From: a bacterium SCSIO 12827
Lineage (GTDB): Bacteria; Pseudomonadota; Alphaproteobacteria; Rhodospirillales; Casp-alpha2
NCBI GenBank assembly: GCA_024397995.1
Contig: CP073746.1
Location: forward strand, 1,178,001 to 1,242,000
Length of the DNA: 64,000 bases
Direction: 5' to 3'
Positions 43,267 to 52,011 of the stretch are shown here, piece by piece. Positions within the stretch are counted from its first letter, which is position 1. Every line of letters starts with the position of its first letter. Position numbers and translations under genes: made by a program. The notes under the pieces are model-generated. The model searched no databases and had not been told where the DNA came from. It saw only the letters and a program-made list of their open reading frames with translations.

Positions 43267-44517
43267 TCAGACCGCCCGTACCAGGGCGTGGCGTTTCTTG
43301 CCGGCGCTGAGCTTGAATACCCCGTCCTTGAGGTCACCGGTCCCGGCAGTCGCCGTTTCAGAGGCAATTTTTTCGTCGTTCAGGCGCGCCCCACCGCCTT
43401 TGATCAGGCGCCGGGCCTCGCCGTTCGACGCGGCCAGGCCGGCCTCGCGGAGCAATTCGAACAGGGGCACGCCGGCGTCCAGGCGGGCGGCCGGCACGTC
43501 GATGGTCGGAAGATCATCGCCAAGCGCCCCTTGCTCAAAGGTCTTGCGTGCCGTTTCCGCCGCCCTTTCGGCGGCGTCGCTGCCGTGGCAAAGGCGCGTG
43601 ATTTCCGTTGCCAGGATCTTCTTGGCCTCGTTCAACTCGGCCCCTTCAAGGGCTTCCAGGCGGGCGACCTCGTCCAGGGGCATGTCGGTGAACAGGCGCA
43701 GGAATTTGCCGACGTCGGCGTCCTCCGTGTTGCGCCAGTACTGCCAGTAATCGTAGGCGCTCAGCATGTCTTCGTTCAGCCACACGGCCCCGGCGGCGGT
43801 CTTGCCCATCTTGGCGCCCGACGACGTGGTCAGCAGCGGCGTGGTCAGGCCGAACAGGCCCCGGTTGTCGACCCGGCGCGCCAGTTCGACCCCGTTGATG
43901 ATATTGCCCCACTGGTCCGACCCGCCCATCTGCAGGGTGCAATCGTGACGGCGCGACAGTTCCAGGAAATCATAGGCCTGGAGGATCATGTAATTGAATT
44001 CCAGGAAGGTCAGCGGCTGTTCCCGCTCCAGCCGCAGCTTGACCGAATCAAAGGTCAGCATGCGGTTGATGGAGAAGTGCCGGCCGACGTCGCGCAGAAA
44101 CCCCAGGTAGTTGAGATGATCCAGCCAGTCGGCGTTGTTGACCATGACCGCGTCGGTCGGCCCGTCACCGAACGTCAGGAACTTGGCGAACACCTGTTTG
44201 ATGCCGGCCATGTTGGCGGCGATGTCGTCGTCGGTCAGGGCCTTGCGCATTTCGTCCTTGCCGGACGGATCGCCGACCTTGGTCGTGCCGCCGCCCATCA
44301 GGACGATGGGTTTATGCCCGGACTTTTGCAGCAGGCGCAGGGTCATGATCGACATCATGTGACCGGCGTGCAGAGACGGCGCCGTGCAGTCGAATCCGAT
44401 GTAGGCGGTGATCGTTTTCGTGGCCGCCAGGGCGTCCAGGGCGTCCATGTCCGTGCACTGATGGATGAAACCGCGCGCCTGGGCGTCGTTCAGAAATTGG
44501 GATTTCAGCTTGGTCAT
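43267..44517 (-). CDS. tyrS: Tyrosine-tRNA ligase
   Basis: A 416-residue class I aminoacyl-tRNA synthetase of the TyrRS type 1 group. The HIGH-like motif appears as [11 protein letters not shown], the KMSKS-like loop as [15 protein letters not shown], and tyrosine-pocket residues as [10 protein letters not shown] and [28 protein letters not shown] is a strong family signature. The C-terminal ~60 residues, with [20 protein letters not shown], form an S4 RNA-binding domain. The length is normal. It is divergent from anmK. Confidence 0.95.
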   Translation of the reverse strand: MTKLKSQFLNDAQARGFIHQCTDMDALDALAATKTITAYIGFDCTAPSLHAGHMMSIMTLRLLQKSGHKPIVLMGGGTTKVGDPSGKDEMRKALTDDDIAANMAGIKQVFAKFLTFGDGPTDAVMVNNADWLDHLNYLGFLRDVGRHFSINRMLTFDSVKLRLEREQPLTFLEFNYMILQAYDFLELSRRHDCTLQMGGSDQWGNIINGVELARRVDNRGLFGLTTPLLTTSSGAKMGKTAAGAVWLNEDMLSAYDYWQYWRNTEDADVGKFLRLFTDMPLDEVARLEALEGAELNEAKKILATEITRLCHGSDAAERAAETARKTFEQGALGDDLPTIDVPAARLDAGVPLFELLREAGLAASNGEARRLIKGGGARLNDEKIASETATAGTGDLKDGVFKLSAGKKRHALVRAV

Positions 44518-44639
44518 GGCGGCTTTTACCGCGCCCGCGCGGGTTGGGCAATATTCCCGTCGTCACGGCGGCGCATTCTGGCCTTGCCCGGGCGGGAACA
44601 GGCCGACACAATCCGGCGCATCTTTTCCGGGGGGAACCC

Positions 44640-45746
44640 ATGCCTGAAGACACCTGCCTTGCCGTCGGCCTGATGAGCGGCACGTCCATGGACGGCATTG
44701 ATGCGGCGCTGATCGAAACGGACGGCGAGGCCGTCGTTTGGCGCGGCCCGGCCCTGACCCATCCCTATGACGCCGATTTCCGCCGCGACCTGCGCGCCGC
44801 CCTTGGGCATGATCCCTTGATCCGGGTGCCGGAAAACGACCTGATCGGCCGCCTGACGGACCGTCACCGCGATGCCGTTCGGGCACTGTTGGCTGCGGCA
44901 GGAAAATCGCCCGGCGACATCCGCGTCATCGGCTTCCATGGCCATACGGTGCTGCACCGTCCCGAATTGGGGGTGACGCGGCAGATCGGCGACGCGGGGC
45001 GGCTGGCGCGGGAAACGGGGATCGATGTGGCCGGCGACCTGAGGCTGAACGATGTCGCGTCGGGGGGCGAGGGAGCGCCGCTGGCGCCTGTCTATCACCG
45101 TGCGCTGGCGCGGGGCCTGGAAAGGCCGCTTGCCGTTCTCAACCTGGGTGGGGTCGGCAACGTGACCTGGATCGGCCCTGACGAGATCGGCAACGGCGGT
45201 ACGCTTCTGGCTTTCGATACGGGGCCGGGCAACGCGCTGCTGGATGACTGGATGCAGGAAAAGACCGGAGAACCCATGGACCGGGACGGCGCCGTGTCGG
45301 CCCAGGGAACGGTCGACCAGAGCGTTCTTAAGCGTTTGATGACCCACGATTATTTCGAAATGCTGCCGCCCAAGTCCTTGGATCGGAACGCGTTCGACCT
45401 GGCCCCTGTTCAGGGGCTTTCGACGGATGCCGGGGCGGCGACGCTGGCCGCTTTCACGGTTGCCTCCGTGGCCCGTGCCGCGCAGTTCTTCCCGCAGCCC
45501 GCGAAACGCTGGCTGGTCACCGGTGGTGGGCGGCATAACGCGGCCCTGATGCAGGGCCTGCGCCGGGCATTGGGGGCTGAGGTCCAGCCGGTCGAGGACG
45601 CGGGATGGAGCGGTGATACGCTGGAAGCCGAGGCCTTCGCCTTCCTGGCCGTGCGCGCACTGAAGGGATTGGCGCTGACCTATCCGGGTACCACGGGGGT
45701 TGGCGAGCCGCTGTCAGGCGGCCGCCTGTATCCTGCTCAGGGATAA
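44640..45746 (+). CDS. anmK: Anhydro-N-acetylmuramic acid kinase
   Basis: A 368-residue kinase that recycles peptidoglycan fragments by hydrating and phosphorylating anhydroMurNAc. Family motifs are VGLMSGTSMDGIDAAL at the N-terminus, GFHGHTVLHRP, NLGGVGNVTWIG, LAFDTGPGNALLDDWM with the catalytic Asp, and WLVTGGGRHNAALM. ATG 44640 is chosen because GGGGGGAA precedes it and the motif follows at once. Together with AmiC and PBP1A it belongs to wall turnover, although they are not neighbours. Confidence 0.95.
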   Translation: MPEDTCLAVGLMSGTSMDGIDAALIETDGEAVVWRGPALTHPYDADFRRDLRAALGHDPLIRVPENDLIGRLTDRHRDAVRALLAAAGKSPGDIRVIGFHGHTVLHRPELGVTRQIGDAGRLARETGIDVAGDLRLNDVASGGEGAPLAPVYHRALARGLERPLAVLNLGGVGNVTWIGPDEIGNGGTLLAFDTGPGNALLDDWMQEKTGEPMDRDGAVSAQGTVDQSVLKRLMTHDYFEMLPPKSLDRNAFDLAPVQGLSTDAGAATLAAFTVASVARAAQFFPQPAKRWLVTGGGRHNAALMQGLRRALGAEVQPVEDAGWSGDTLEAEAFAFLAVRALKGLALTYPGTTGVGEPLSGGRLYPAQG

Positions 45747-45762
45747 GGGGCCGGCCTGGGGG

Positions 45763-46413
45763 CTAGGCCGCTTGCTCCACCAGACGCTTGTCCAGATAGT
45801 CCTCGACATGCTTCAGCATGTTGTCCAGATGCTCCGAGAAATAGTGGTCGCACTTGTCGATGGTGCGGTAGTCGATCTCGATGTTCTTCTGTGACGACAG
45901 CTTTTCCACCAACTTGTCGACCGAGCCCACGGGCACGACTTCGTCAGACTTGCCGTGAATCAGCAGGCCCGAGGCCGGGCAGGGGGCGAGGAACGAGAAA
46001 TCGTAGATCGAAGCCGGCGGCGAGGCCGAAATGAAACCGGAGATTTCCGGCCGGCGCATCATCAACTGCATGGAGATCCAGGCACCGAAGGAGAATCCGG
46101 CGATCCAGCAGGTCGAGGCATTGGGATTATGCCCCTGCATCCAGTCGAGCGCCGTGGCGGCGTCGCTCAATTCGCCCTGGCCGTTGTCGAATTTGCCCTG
46201 GGACCGTCCGACACCGCGGAAATTGAAGCGCAGGGTCGAGAATCCGCGCTTCACAAAGGCCTGATACATGGCATAGACGACCCGGTTGTTCATGGTCCCG
46301 CCGTATTCCGGGTGGGGGTGGAGCAACAGGGCGACCGGCGCATTCGGGTCATTGGCGTGGTGATAACGGCCTTCGATGCGGCCTTCAGGCCCGTTGAAAA
46401 TGACTTCTGGCAT
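45763..46413 (-). CDS. Small alpha/beta-hydrolase
   Basis: A 216-residue single-domain alpha/beta-hydrolase. The oxyanion region is LLLHPHPEYGGTMNN, followed by TLRFNFRGVGRSQGKFD. The nucleophile elbow is IAGFSFGAWISMQL with Ser in GFSFG. A catalytic Asp is likely in IHGKSDEVVP and a His in CDHYFSEH. This compact family is widespread in alphaproteobacteria and often called a dienelactone-hydrolase-like protein. Its substrate is not known. There is no signal peptide. Confidence 0.85.
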   Translation of the reverse strand: MPEVIFNGPEGRIEGRYHHANDPNAPVALLLHPHPEYGGTMNNRVVYAMYQAFVKRGFSTLRFNFRGVGRSQGKFDNGQGELSDAATALDWMQGHNPNASTCWIAGFSFGAWISMQLMMRRPEISGFISASPPASIYDFSFLAPCPASGLLIHGKSDEVVPVGSVDKLVEKLSSQKNIEIDYRTIDKCDHYFSEHLDNMLKHVEDYLDKRLVEQAA

Positions 46414-46487
46414 GGGTGTTATAGGTCCTTGAAACGGGTTCTTCCGGTTAATATCCGAGTGGAAAGCTATGGCTTAATATGCGTACG

Positions 46488-46501
46488 GGCTTAATTAAGC
46501 C
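46488..46501. repeat. Perfect 14-bp palindrome in the hydrolase/cysE intergenic region
   Basis: GGCTTAATTAAGCC is fully self-complementary. It lies 16 bases left of the IscR-like site and 75 bases from the hydrolase start, so it could be an operator for either gene. The factor is unknown. Confidence 0.4.
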
Positions 46502-46516
46502 GCCGATTGCCTGGAA

Positions 46517-46549
46517 ATACTTGATAGGATTAGTCGGGCATCTTATATT
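46517..46549 (+). promoter_or_regulatory. Promoter of the cysE-isc operon overlapped by a type 1 IscR box
   Basis: A -35 TTGATA (46521-46526) and a -10 TATATT (46544-46549) are separated by exactly 17 bp. The 25 bases at 46517-46541 match the E. coli type 1 IscR consensus (ATASYYGACT-RWWWY-AGTCRRSTAT) at 21 positions. Mismatches fall at motif positions 9, 10, 12 and 23. The right half AGTCGGG is intact. A repressor bound here would cover both promoter elements, which is the known mode of [2Fe-2S]-IscR autoregulation. Binding by this organism's IscR is inferred. Confidence 0.7.
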
Positions 46550-46562
46550 CCGGGTAACGACG

Positions 46563-46593
46563 CCTGGGCCACCCAGGGGCGCGCAGACGCGCC
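46563..46593 (+). promoter_or_regulatory. Two abutting perfect GC hairpins in the cysE leader
   Basis: CCTGGG-CCA-CCCAGG (46563-46577) is followed without a gap by GGCGCG-CAGA-CGCGCC (46578-46593). Both stems are perfect 6-bp repeats. They fall between the predicted transcription start (about 46556) and the cysE ATG at 46628. No U-run follows, so they are not a standard terminator. They may stabilise the transcript or form a regulatory leader. Confidence 0.55.
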
Positions 46594-46627
46594 TTGCGGA
46601 AAGCCCCGATAACATAGTGTGAAGCCC

Positions 46628-47380
46628 ATGATTTTCAAGAGTATTCAAGAAGATATCCGCGCCTTTCAGGAGCGCGACCCGGCGGCCAAGGGGCCGCTTG
46701 CCATCTTCTTTACCTATCCGGGCTTCCACGCGGTCGTCTGGCACCGCGTTGCGCACTGGCTGTGGGGCCATAAACTGTTCTTCGTCGCGCGTCTGGTTTC
46801 CAATTTCGCGCGCTGGGTCACCCTGATCGAAATCCACCCGGGGGCCCAGATCGGTCGACGTCTGGTCATCGACCATGGCGGCGGTGTGGTGATCGGTGAA
46901 ACCGCCGTGGTCGGTGACGATGTGACGATCTATCACCAGGTTACCTTGGGCGGTGTGGCTCCTTCCGTGGATGCGGACAGCCAGCGCGGCCAGAAACGCC
47001 ATCCGACGGTCGCCGACGGCGTCATCATCGGCTGCGGCGCGGCGATCCTGGGGCCGATCACCGTCGGCCGGCAATCGCGGGTCGGCGCCAACGCAGTGGT
47101 CACAAAGGATGTGCCGCCGGGCGTCACCGCCGTCGGCAACCCGGCCCAGGTGGTTCTGCCCAAGGACAAAGAGCGGGCGAAGGCGTTCCAGGCCTATGGC
47201 ACGCCGACCGACGGCCAGGACCCGGTCATGCAGACCATCGAAAACCTGCGTTCACAGTTGAACGTGCTGATGAACCGGGTCGCCGAATTGGAAGACCACG
47301 AAAAAGCCGCGGAAGACGACAAAGAAGACAGCGAACCAACCCGGGGCATGCGCCCCAAGGCCGCCGCCGGGGACAAGTAG
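46628..47380 (+). CDS. cysE: Serine O-acetyltransferase
   Basis: A 250-residue left-handed beta-helix acetyltransferase of the short (EpsC-like) type. It makes O-acetylserine, the direct cysteine precursor. The hexapeptide region is clear: LIEIHPGAQIGRRLVIDHGG then GVVIGETAVVGDDVTIYHQV, TLGGVAPSV and GVIIGCGAAILGPITVG. The catalytic His is in DHGGGVVIG. The C-terminus carries a charged coil-like tail (QTIENLRSQLNVLMNRVAEL) beyond the enzyme core. ATG 46628 is used; a GTG at 46619 is possible. It is the first gene of the isc operon, 67 bases before iscR. Confidence 0.93.
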   Translation: MIFKSIQEDIRAFQERDPAAKGPLAIFFTYPGFHAVVWHRVAHWLWGHKLFFVARLVSNFARWVTLIEIHPGAQIGRRLVIDHGGGVVIGETAVVGDDVTIYHQVTLGGVAPSVDADSQRGQKRHPTVADGVIIGCGAAILGPITVGRQSRVGANAVVTKDVPPGVTAVGNPAQVVLPKDKERAKAFQAYGTPTDGQDPVMQTIENLRSQLNVLMNRVAELEDHEKAAEDDKEDSEPTRGMRPKAAAGDK

Positions 47381-47447
47381 CGGGGAATATGATCGATGCC
47401 GCGCACGGATACGCCGTACATGGTGCGATCTTTGAAGGAGACGGAAC

Positions 47448-47930
47448 GTGAAACTTAGTACAAAAGGCCGATATGCCGTGATGGCCATGGTTGATCTCGC
47501 CGCGAATGCATCGGCGAAGCCCGTGGCGCTGGCCGATGTGGCCGACCGGCAGGACATTTCCCTGTCCTACCTGGAACAGCTGTTCGGCAAGCTGCGCAAG
47601 GCCGGCCTGGTCAAGAGCGTGCGCGGCCCGGGCGGCGGTTATCTGCTGGCCTACGGCGCCGCCGACACCCGCGTCGCCGACATCATCATGGCCGTGGACG
47701 AGCCCATCAAGACCACGCGTTGCACGCCGGGGCAGCCCACGGGCTGCCAGGCCGACCGGGCGCGCTGCCTGACCCACGACCTGTGGGAGGAACTGGGCAA
47801 CCAGATCTACCTGTACCTGTCGTCCGTATCGCTGGAAGACGTTGTCGAGAAGAAGGTGCTGGGCACCTCCGGCCGCCTGTACCAGCAGGAACAAGACCGC
47901 AACAACGCCGCGACCGTCGCGGCGCAATAG
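47448..47930 (+). CDS. iscR: Rrf2-family iron-sulfur regulator IscR
   Basis: A 160-residue winged-helix regulator. The N-terminus MKLSTKGRYAVMAMVDLA and the recognition region ISLSYLEQLFGKLRKAGLVK are those of IscR. The cluster-binding segment is CTPGQPTGCQADRARCLTH, giving three Cys and the His expected for [2Fe-2S] ligation, although the first spacing (C-x7-C) is longer than the C-x5-C of E. coli. It should repress its own operon when clusters are plentiful. A GGAG ribosome site precedes the ATG. No IscR box was found in the short cysE-iscR gap; the one upstream of cysE is the likely target. Confidence 0.93.
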   Translation: MKLSTKGRYAVMAMVDLAANASAKPVALADVADRQDISLSYLEQLFGKLRKAGLVKSVRGPGGGYLLAYGAADTRVADIIMAVDEPIKTTRCTPGQPTGCQADRARCLTHDLWEELGNQIYLYLSSVSLEDVVEKKVLGTSGRLYQQEQDRNNAATVAAQ

Positions 47931-47957
47931 AGAGTTCGAGGCAAAACCGAGACCCCG

Positions 47958-49097
47958 ATGACCGTCTATCTTGACCATAACGCGACCACGCCGGTCCGGC
48001 CCGAAGCGGCCGAGGCCGTGGCCGCGGCGCTGACCGCGACGGGCAATCCGTCGTCGGTGCACGGCGCCGGCCGCCGGGCGCGCATGCTGGTTGAGGATGC
48101 GCGCGAACAGGTCGCGGCGCTGGTCGGTGCCCGGGCCGAGGATGTGATCTTCACCTCGGGCGGAACCGAGGCCAATAACCTGGCCCTGGCCAACGCACCG
48201 CAGGGCGGGGCCGAAGGGCCCGTGTTCGCCTCGGCGGTTGAGCATGTGTCGGTTCTGGACGGTGCCGATAACGTCATTCAGGTGCCTGTCGACGCCGATG
48301 GCGTGGTCGATCTGGCGGAACTGGGTGTCTGCCTGAAGGATGCGCTGAATCGGGTCGAGGGCGGCCGTGCCCTGGTGTCGGTGATGCTTGCCAATAACGA
48401 GACCGGCGTGATCCAGCCCATCGCGCGGATTGCCGAACTGGCGGCGGAATACGACGCCGTGTTCCATTGTGACGCGGTTCAGGCGGCGGGCAAGCTGGCC
48501 ATCGACTTCCCTACCCTGGGCGCCCATATGATGACTCTATCGGCGCATAAGATCGGGGGGCCGCCGGGCGTCGGCGCCTTGATCGTCGCCCCCGGCCATC
48601 AGGCAACCGCGGCAATCCGCGGCGGCGGGCAGGAACGCTCACGCCGGGGCGGTACGGAAAACGTGCCGGGCATCGCCGGTTTCGGCCGTGCGGCCGAGGC
48701 GGCCAAGGCCGACGTCGACCGCTTGCAGGGTCTGATCGTTCTGCGCGACCGTATGGAGGCCGAAATCACGGCCGCCGTACCGGACGCCAAGATTTTTGCC
48801 AAGGATCGTGACCGCCTTGCGACGACAAGCTGCCTGACCATGCCGGGTGTGTCGTCGGAGACCCAGGTCATGGCCTTCGACCTGGCGGGCATTGCCGTCA
48901 GCGCCGGGGCGGCCTGTTCGTCCGGCAAGGTCGCGCCCAGCCATGTGCTGGCGGCGATGGGCGCGGACGAAGACGATTTGAAATCCGCCATCCGGGTCAG
49001 CCTGGGATGGACCACGACCGCAGACGACATCGACACATTCACCGCCGCCTGGACGGGCCTTCATGCCCGTATCGGCGGAGGCAGCCTGGCTGCCTGA
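47958..49097 (+). CDS. Cysteine desulfurase, NifS/IscS type (first copy)
   Basis: A 379-residue fold-type I PLP enzyme that converts cysteine to alanine and a protein persulfide. The N-terminus [19 protein letters not shown], the PLP Lys in [15 protein letters not shown] and the catalytic Cys in [17 protein letters not shown] identify it. It is followed 40 bases later by a second, more canonical IscS. Compared with that copy it has a shorter C-terminus and a different Cys loop (CSSGKV versus CTSASLEP). It may feed a different sulfur acceptor, for example thiamine, Moco or tRNA thiolation. Confidence 0.92.
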   Translation: MTVYLDHNATTPVRPEAAEAVAAALTATGNPSSVHGAGRRARMLVEDAREQVAALVGARAEDVIFTSGGTEANNLALANAPQGGAEGPVFASAVEHVSVLDGADNVIQVPVDADGVVDLAELGVCLKDALNRVEGGRALVSVMLANNETGVIQPIARIAELAAEYDAVFHCDAVQAAGKLAIDFPTLGAHMMTLSAHKIGGPPGVGALIVAPGHQATAAIRGGGQERSRRGGTENVPGIAGFGRAAEAAKADVDRLQGLIVLRDRMEAEITAAVPDAKIFAKDRDRLATTSCLTMPGVSSETQVMAFDLAGIAVSAGAACSSGKVAPSHVLAAMGADEDDLKSAIRVSLGWTTTADDIDTFTAAWTGLHARIGGGSLAA

Positions 49098-49137
49098 CGC
49101 AGTAACTAGACGACGACACCTGGAAGGAATTGACGCA

Positions 49138-50403
49138 ATGAGCGCCATGACAACACAAGAAAAGAACGAACTTCCGCACACGCTGAAGAATCGGAAAGCG
49201 CCCATCTATCTGGATTACCAGGCGACCACGCCAACCGATCCGCGGGTGGTGGAAAAGATGCTGCCGTTCTTCTCTGAACAGTTCGGCAATCCGCACTCGC
49301 GCAGCCATTTCTTTGGTTGGGAAGCGGAAGACGCGGTCGAGATCGCCCGCGAACAGGTCGCCTCGATCATCGGTGCCAACCCGAAGGAAGTGATCTTCAC
49401 CTCAGGTGCGACGGAATCCAACAACCTGGCGATCAAGGGCGTTGCGCATTTCTACAAGGAAAAGCGCAATCATATCGTGACCGTGGTGACCGAGCATAAA
49501 TGCGTGCTCGACAGCTGCCGCCACCTGGAACAGGAAGGCTTCGAGGTCACCTATCTGCCGGTCAAGGAGAACGGTTTGATCGACCTGGACGTGCTGCGCG
49601 AGACGGTCACCGACAAGACCTCCATCGTGTCCGTGATGGGGGTTAACAATGAAATCGGCGTGATCCAGCCCTTGAAGGAAATCGGCGCCATCTGCCGCGA
49701 GAAAGGGGCCTTCTTCCACACCGACTGCGCCCAGGCGGTGGGCAAGATTCCGCTCAACGTGGAAGACATGAACATCGACCTGATGTCGATCTCGGGCCAC
49801 AAGATTTATGGCCCCATGGGCATCGGCGCCCTTTACGTGCGCCGCCGCCCGCGGGTCCGCCTGGTGCCGATGATCAATGGCGGTGGCCAGGAACGCGGCA
49901 TGCGGTCCGGCACTTTGCCGACGCCGCTTTGTGTCGGTCTGGGTGAAGCCTGCGCCATCGCGGAAAAGGAAATGGGGGCGGAGAACGAACGCCTGCGCCG
50001 TCTGCGTGACCGCATGTATCAGTCGATCGTCGGCCGCTTGCCGGAAGTCTACCTGAACGGCGACATGGATCAGCGCATCCCGGGCAACCTGAACATCTCC
50101 TTCGCCTTCGTCGAGGGAGAGGGCCTGATGATGGGGATCAAGGATCTGGCCGTATCGTCGGGTTCGGCCTGTACCTCGGCCTCGCTGGAGCCCAGCTACG
50201 TGCTGCGCGCGCTCGGCGTCGAGGTCGAAATGGCCCATACCTCCCTGCGCATCGGCTTCGGCCGCTTCACGACGGAGGAAGAGGTCGACGAGGCCGTGGA
50301 ATGCATCATCCGCGAGGTCGAGCGCCTGCGCGAAATGAGCCCGCTTTGGGACATGCACAACGAGGGGATCGACATCTCCTCCATCGAATGGGCGGAACAC
50401 TGA
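49138..50403 (+). CDS. iscS: Cysteine desulfurase IscS
   Basis: A 421-residue PLP enzyme, the sulfur donor for IscU. The family motifs are [40 protein letters not shown], the PLP Lys in [20 protein letters not shown] and the catalytic Cys in [20 protein letters not shown]. The C-terminus [20 protein letters not shown] ends in the extended tail typical of true IscS that docks IscU. ATG 49138 is chosen for the GGAAGGAA site just upstream. It carries about 15 residues more at the N-terminus than E. coli IscS. Confidence 0.95.
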   Translation: MSAMTTQEKNELPHTLKNRKAPIYLDYQATTPTDPRVVEKMLPFFSEQFGNPHSRSHFFGWEAEDAVEIAREQVASIIGANPKEVIFTSGATESNNLAIKGVAHFYKEKRNHIVTVVTEHKCVLDSCRHLEQEGFEVTYLPVKENGLIDLDVLRETVTDKTSIVSVMGVNNEIGVIQPLKEIGAICREKGAFFHTDCAQAVGKIPLNVEDMNIDLMSISGHKIYGPMGIGALYVRRRPRVRLVPMINGGGQERGMRSGTLPTPLCVGLGEACAIAEKEMGAENERLRRLRDRMYQSIVGRLPEVYLNGDMDQRIPGNLNISFAFVEGEGLMMGIKDLAVSSGSACTSASLEPSYVLRALGVEVEMAHTSLRIGFGRFTTEEEVDEAVECIIREVERLREMSPLWDMHNEGIDISSIEWAEH

Positions 50404-50463
50404 TCCGCCTCCAAACGACCACAATAACCAAATACAATAAGTTCTTAGGAACAGGAGACTAAA

Positions 50464-50847
50464 ATGGCCTACAGCGAAAAAGTCATCGACCATTACGAAA
50501 AGCCGCGCAACGTTGGAACGCTGGACAAGAACGACACCAGCGTCGGCACCGGTTTGGTGGGCGCGCCCGCCTGCGGCGACGTCATGAAGCTGCAGATCAA
50601 GGTCTCGGAGGAGGGCATCATCGAAGATGCCAAGTTCAAGACCTTCGGTTGCGGTTCGGCCATCGCCTCGTCGTCGCTCATCACCGAGTGGGTGAAGGGC
50701 AAGACCATCGAGGAAGCCGGCTCGATCAAGAACACTCAGATTGCCGAGGAACTGGCGCTGCCGCCGGTCAAGATCCATTGCTCCGTGCTGGCGGAAGACG
50801 CCATCAAGGCAGCGATCTCAGACTACAAGGCCAAGAAGGGCGCTTGA
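50464..50847 (+). CDS. iscU: Iron-sulfur cluster assembly scaffold IscU
   Basis: A 127-residue scaffold on which [2Fe-2S] clusters are built. The three ligand cysteines are in LVGAPACGDVMKL (with the regulatory Asp), TFGCGSAIASSSL and PVKIHCSVLAEDAIKAA. The HscA-recognition LPPVK motif is intact as ALPPVKIHC. Length and sequence are standard. A 5-base GGAGA site precedes the ATG. It follows iscS by 60 bases. Confidence 0.96.
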   Translation: MAYSEKVIDHYEKPRNVGTLDKNDTSVGTGLVGAPACGDVMKLQIKVSEEGIIEDAKFKTFGCGSAIASSSLITEWVKGKTIEEAGSIKNTQIAEELALPPVKIHCSVLAEDAIKAAISDYKAKKGA

Positions 50848-50853
50848 TCCGAT

Positions 50854-50896
50854 CCGCCGGAACGGCAGGGGGTGCTTGCCTCCTGCACGCCGGCGG
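50854..50896 (+). repeat. Extended hairpin between iscU and iscA
   Basis: CCGCCGG (50854-50860) pairs with CCGGCGG (50890-50896), and inside it GCAGG (50865-50869) pairs with CCTGC (50882-50886). The structure starts 6 bases after the iscU stop codon. It has no U-run (GTTAAG follows) and probably acts as a 3'-end stabiliser or partial attenuator within the operon. Confidence 0.5.
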
Positions 50897-50931
50897 GGTT
50901 AAGCAAAGGCCCAGAACAGAAGTAGGCGACC

Positions 50932-51273
50932 ATGACTGAACGACCACAAATGATGACCATCACGGATCAGGCCGCAGAGCGCGTCAAAGCGCTTTTGGCC
51001 AGCCGTGGCAAACCGTCCGCCGGTGTGCGCATCGGCATCCGGACGAAGGGCTGTTCGGGCATGTCCTATACCCTTGAATTCGCGGACGATAAGAACGAGT
51101 TCGACGAAGTCGTGGAGGACAAGGGCGTGCGTGTCTTCATCGACCCGAAAGCCACCATGTTCATCATCGGGACCCAAATGGACTTCGTGGAGGACAAGCT
51201 GGAATCCGGCTTTACCTTCGAGAACCCGAACGAAAAGGGGCGCTGCGGCTGCGGCGAGTCGTTCCACGTGTGA
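50932..51273 (+). CDS. iscA: A-type iron-sulfur carrier IscA
   Basis: A 113-residue A-type carrier. The three conserved cysteines are in RTKGCSGMSYTLEF and at the C-terminus in KGRCGCGESFHV. The N-terminus MMTITDQAAERVKALLAS and the MFIIGTQMDFVEDKLESGF segment are characteristic. It delivers iron or [4Fe-4S] clusters to apoproteins. It is placed between iscU and hscB as in gammaproteobacterial isc operons. Confidence 0.95.
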   Translation: MTERPQMMTITDQAAERVKALLASRGKPSAGVRIGIRTKGCSGMSYTLEFADDKNEFDEVVEDKGVRVFIDPKATMFIIGTQMDFVEDKLESGFTFENPNEKGRCGCGESFHV

Positions 51274-51300
51274 TCACCCGACCGGGGGTAATCCCGGCGC

Positions 51301-52008
51301 ATGAATGCAACTTCTGAATATTCGGCGAAAAGGAAAGTGACGCTGGTGCAAGCGAGAGCAGACGGCGCGGCCCGACGTGATCCCAAAGAGGCCCCCGAGG
51401 ACCGGATCGTCCAAGCCTGTTGGTCCTGTCAGGGACCGGTGGCGCTGGGCGAACCCTTCTGCTCAAGCTGCAAGGCCGTGCAGCCGCCGGGGCAGGCCGA
51501 TCATTTCCAGCGTTTGGGCCTGCCGCGTGGGTTCGAAATCGATACCGCAATGCTTGAAAAATCTTATTTCCAAATGCAGCGCCTTCTGCACCCCGATCGT
51601 TTCGCCACCCGCACGCCCAAGGAGAAGACCCTGAGCCAGCAACAGGCAACCAGCCTTAACGATGCCTATGAAACCTTGAAAGACCCGTTGGCGCGCGCCG
51701 CCTACCTGGCCAACCTGATGGGCCGGGACGTGTTGAAGGAAGACGGCAATGCGCCGGTCGACCCGATGATCCTGATGGAAGCGATGGAAATGCGCGAAGC
51801 GCTGGCCGAGGCGGAAACCGCCGAGGACGTGGCTGCTGTGACCAAGCGCGCCCAGGGCGAGATCACGGACTGTGAAAACGAACTGTCCGATGCCTTCGCC
51901 GCGGCCGACCTTGAGCAGGCTGCGTCCCTGATCACGCGCCTGAAATACCTGCGCAAGCTGGCCGATGACACGCGTGCCCGCCGTGCCGAGTTGCGCGGAA
52001 GGGGCTGA
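51301..52008 (+). CDS. hscB: Fe-S co-chaperone HscB with N-terminal four-cysteine domain
   Basis: A 235-residue J-protein that loads IscU onto HscA. The J domain has FQRLGLPRGFEIDTAMLEKS and the HPD motif in LLHPDRFATRT. The C-terminal three-helix bundle (ILMEAMEMREALAEAETAED, LITRLKYLRKL) binds IscU. E. coli HscB is about 171 residues. The extra N-terminal ~65 residues here carry CWSC and CSSC separated by 11 residues. This pattern closely matches the tetracysteine metal-binding domain of human HSC20 (CWNC...CPQC). ATG 51301 is the first plausible start; a later GTG would still keep the cysteines. Confidence 0.92.
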   Translation: MNATSEYSAKRKVTLVQARADGAARRDPKEAPEDRIVQACWSCQGPVALGEPFCSSCKAVQPPGQADHFQRLGLPRGFEIDTAMLEKSYFQMQRLLHPDRFATRTPKEKTLSQQQATSLNDAYETLKDPLARAAYLANLMGRDVLKEDGNAPVDPMILMEAMEMREALAEAETAEDVAAVTKRAQGEITDCENELSDAFAAADLEQAASLITRLKYLRKLADDTRARRAELRGRG

Positions 52009-52011
52009 GCC

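Noticed and set aside
47381-47447. IscR box directly in front of iscR
   Set aside because: No sequence resembling the type 1 motif is present in the 67-bp gap; the match lies upstream of cysE.
47958-50403. Tandem desulfurases as an assembly duplication
   Set aside because: The two proteins differ in length, active-site loop and N-terminus, so they are distinct genes rather than a repeat artefact.
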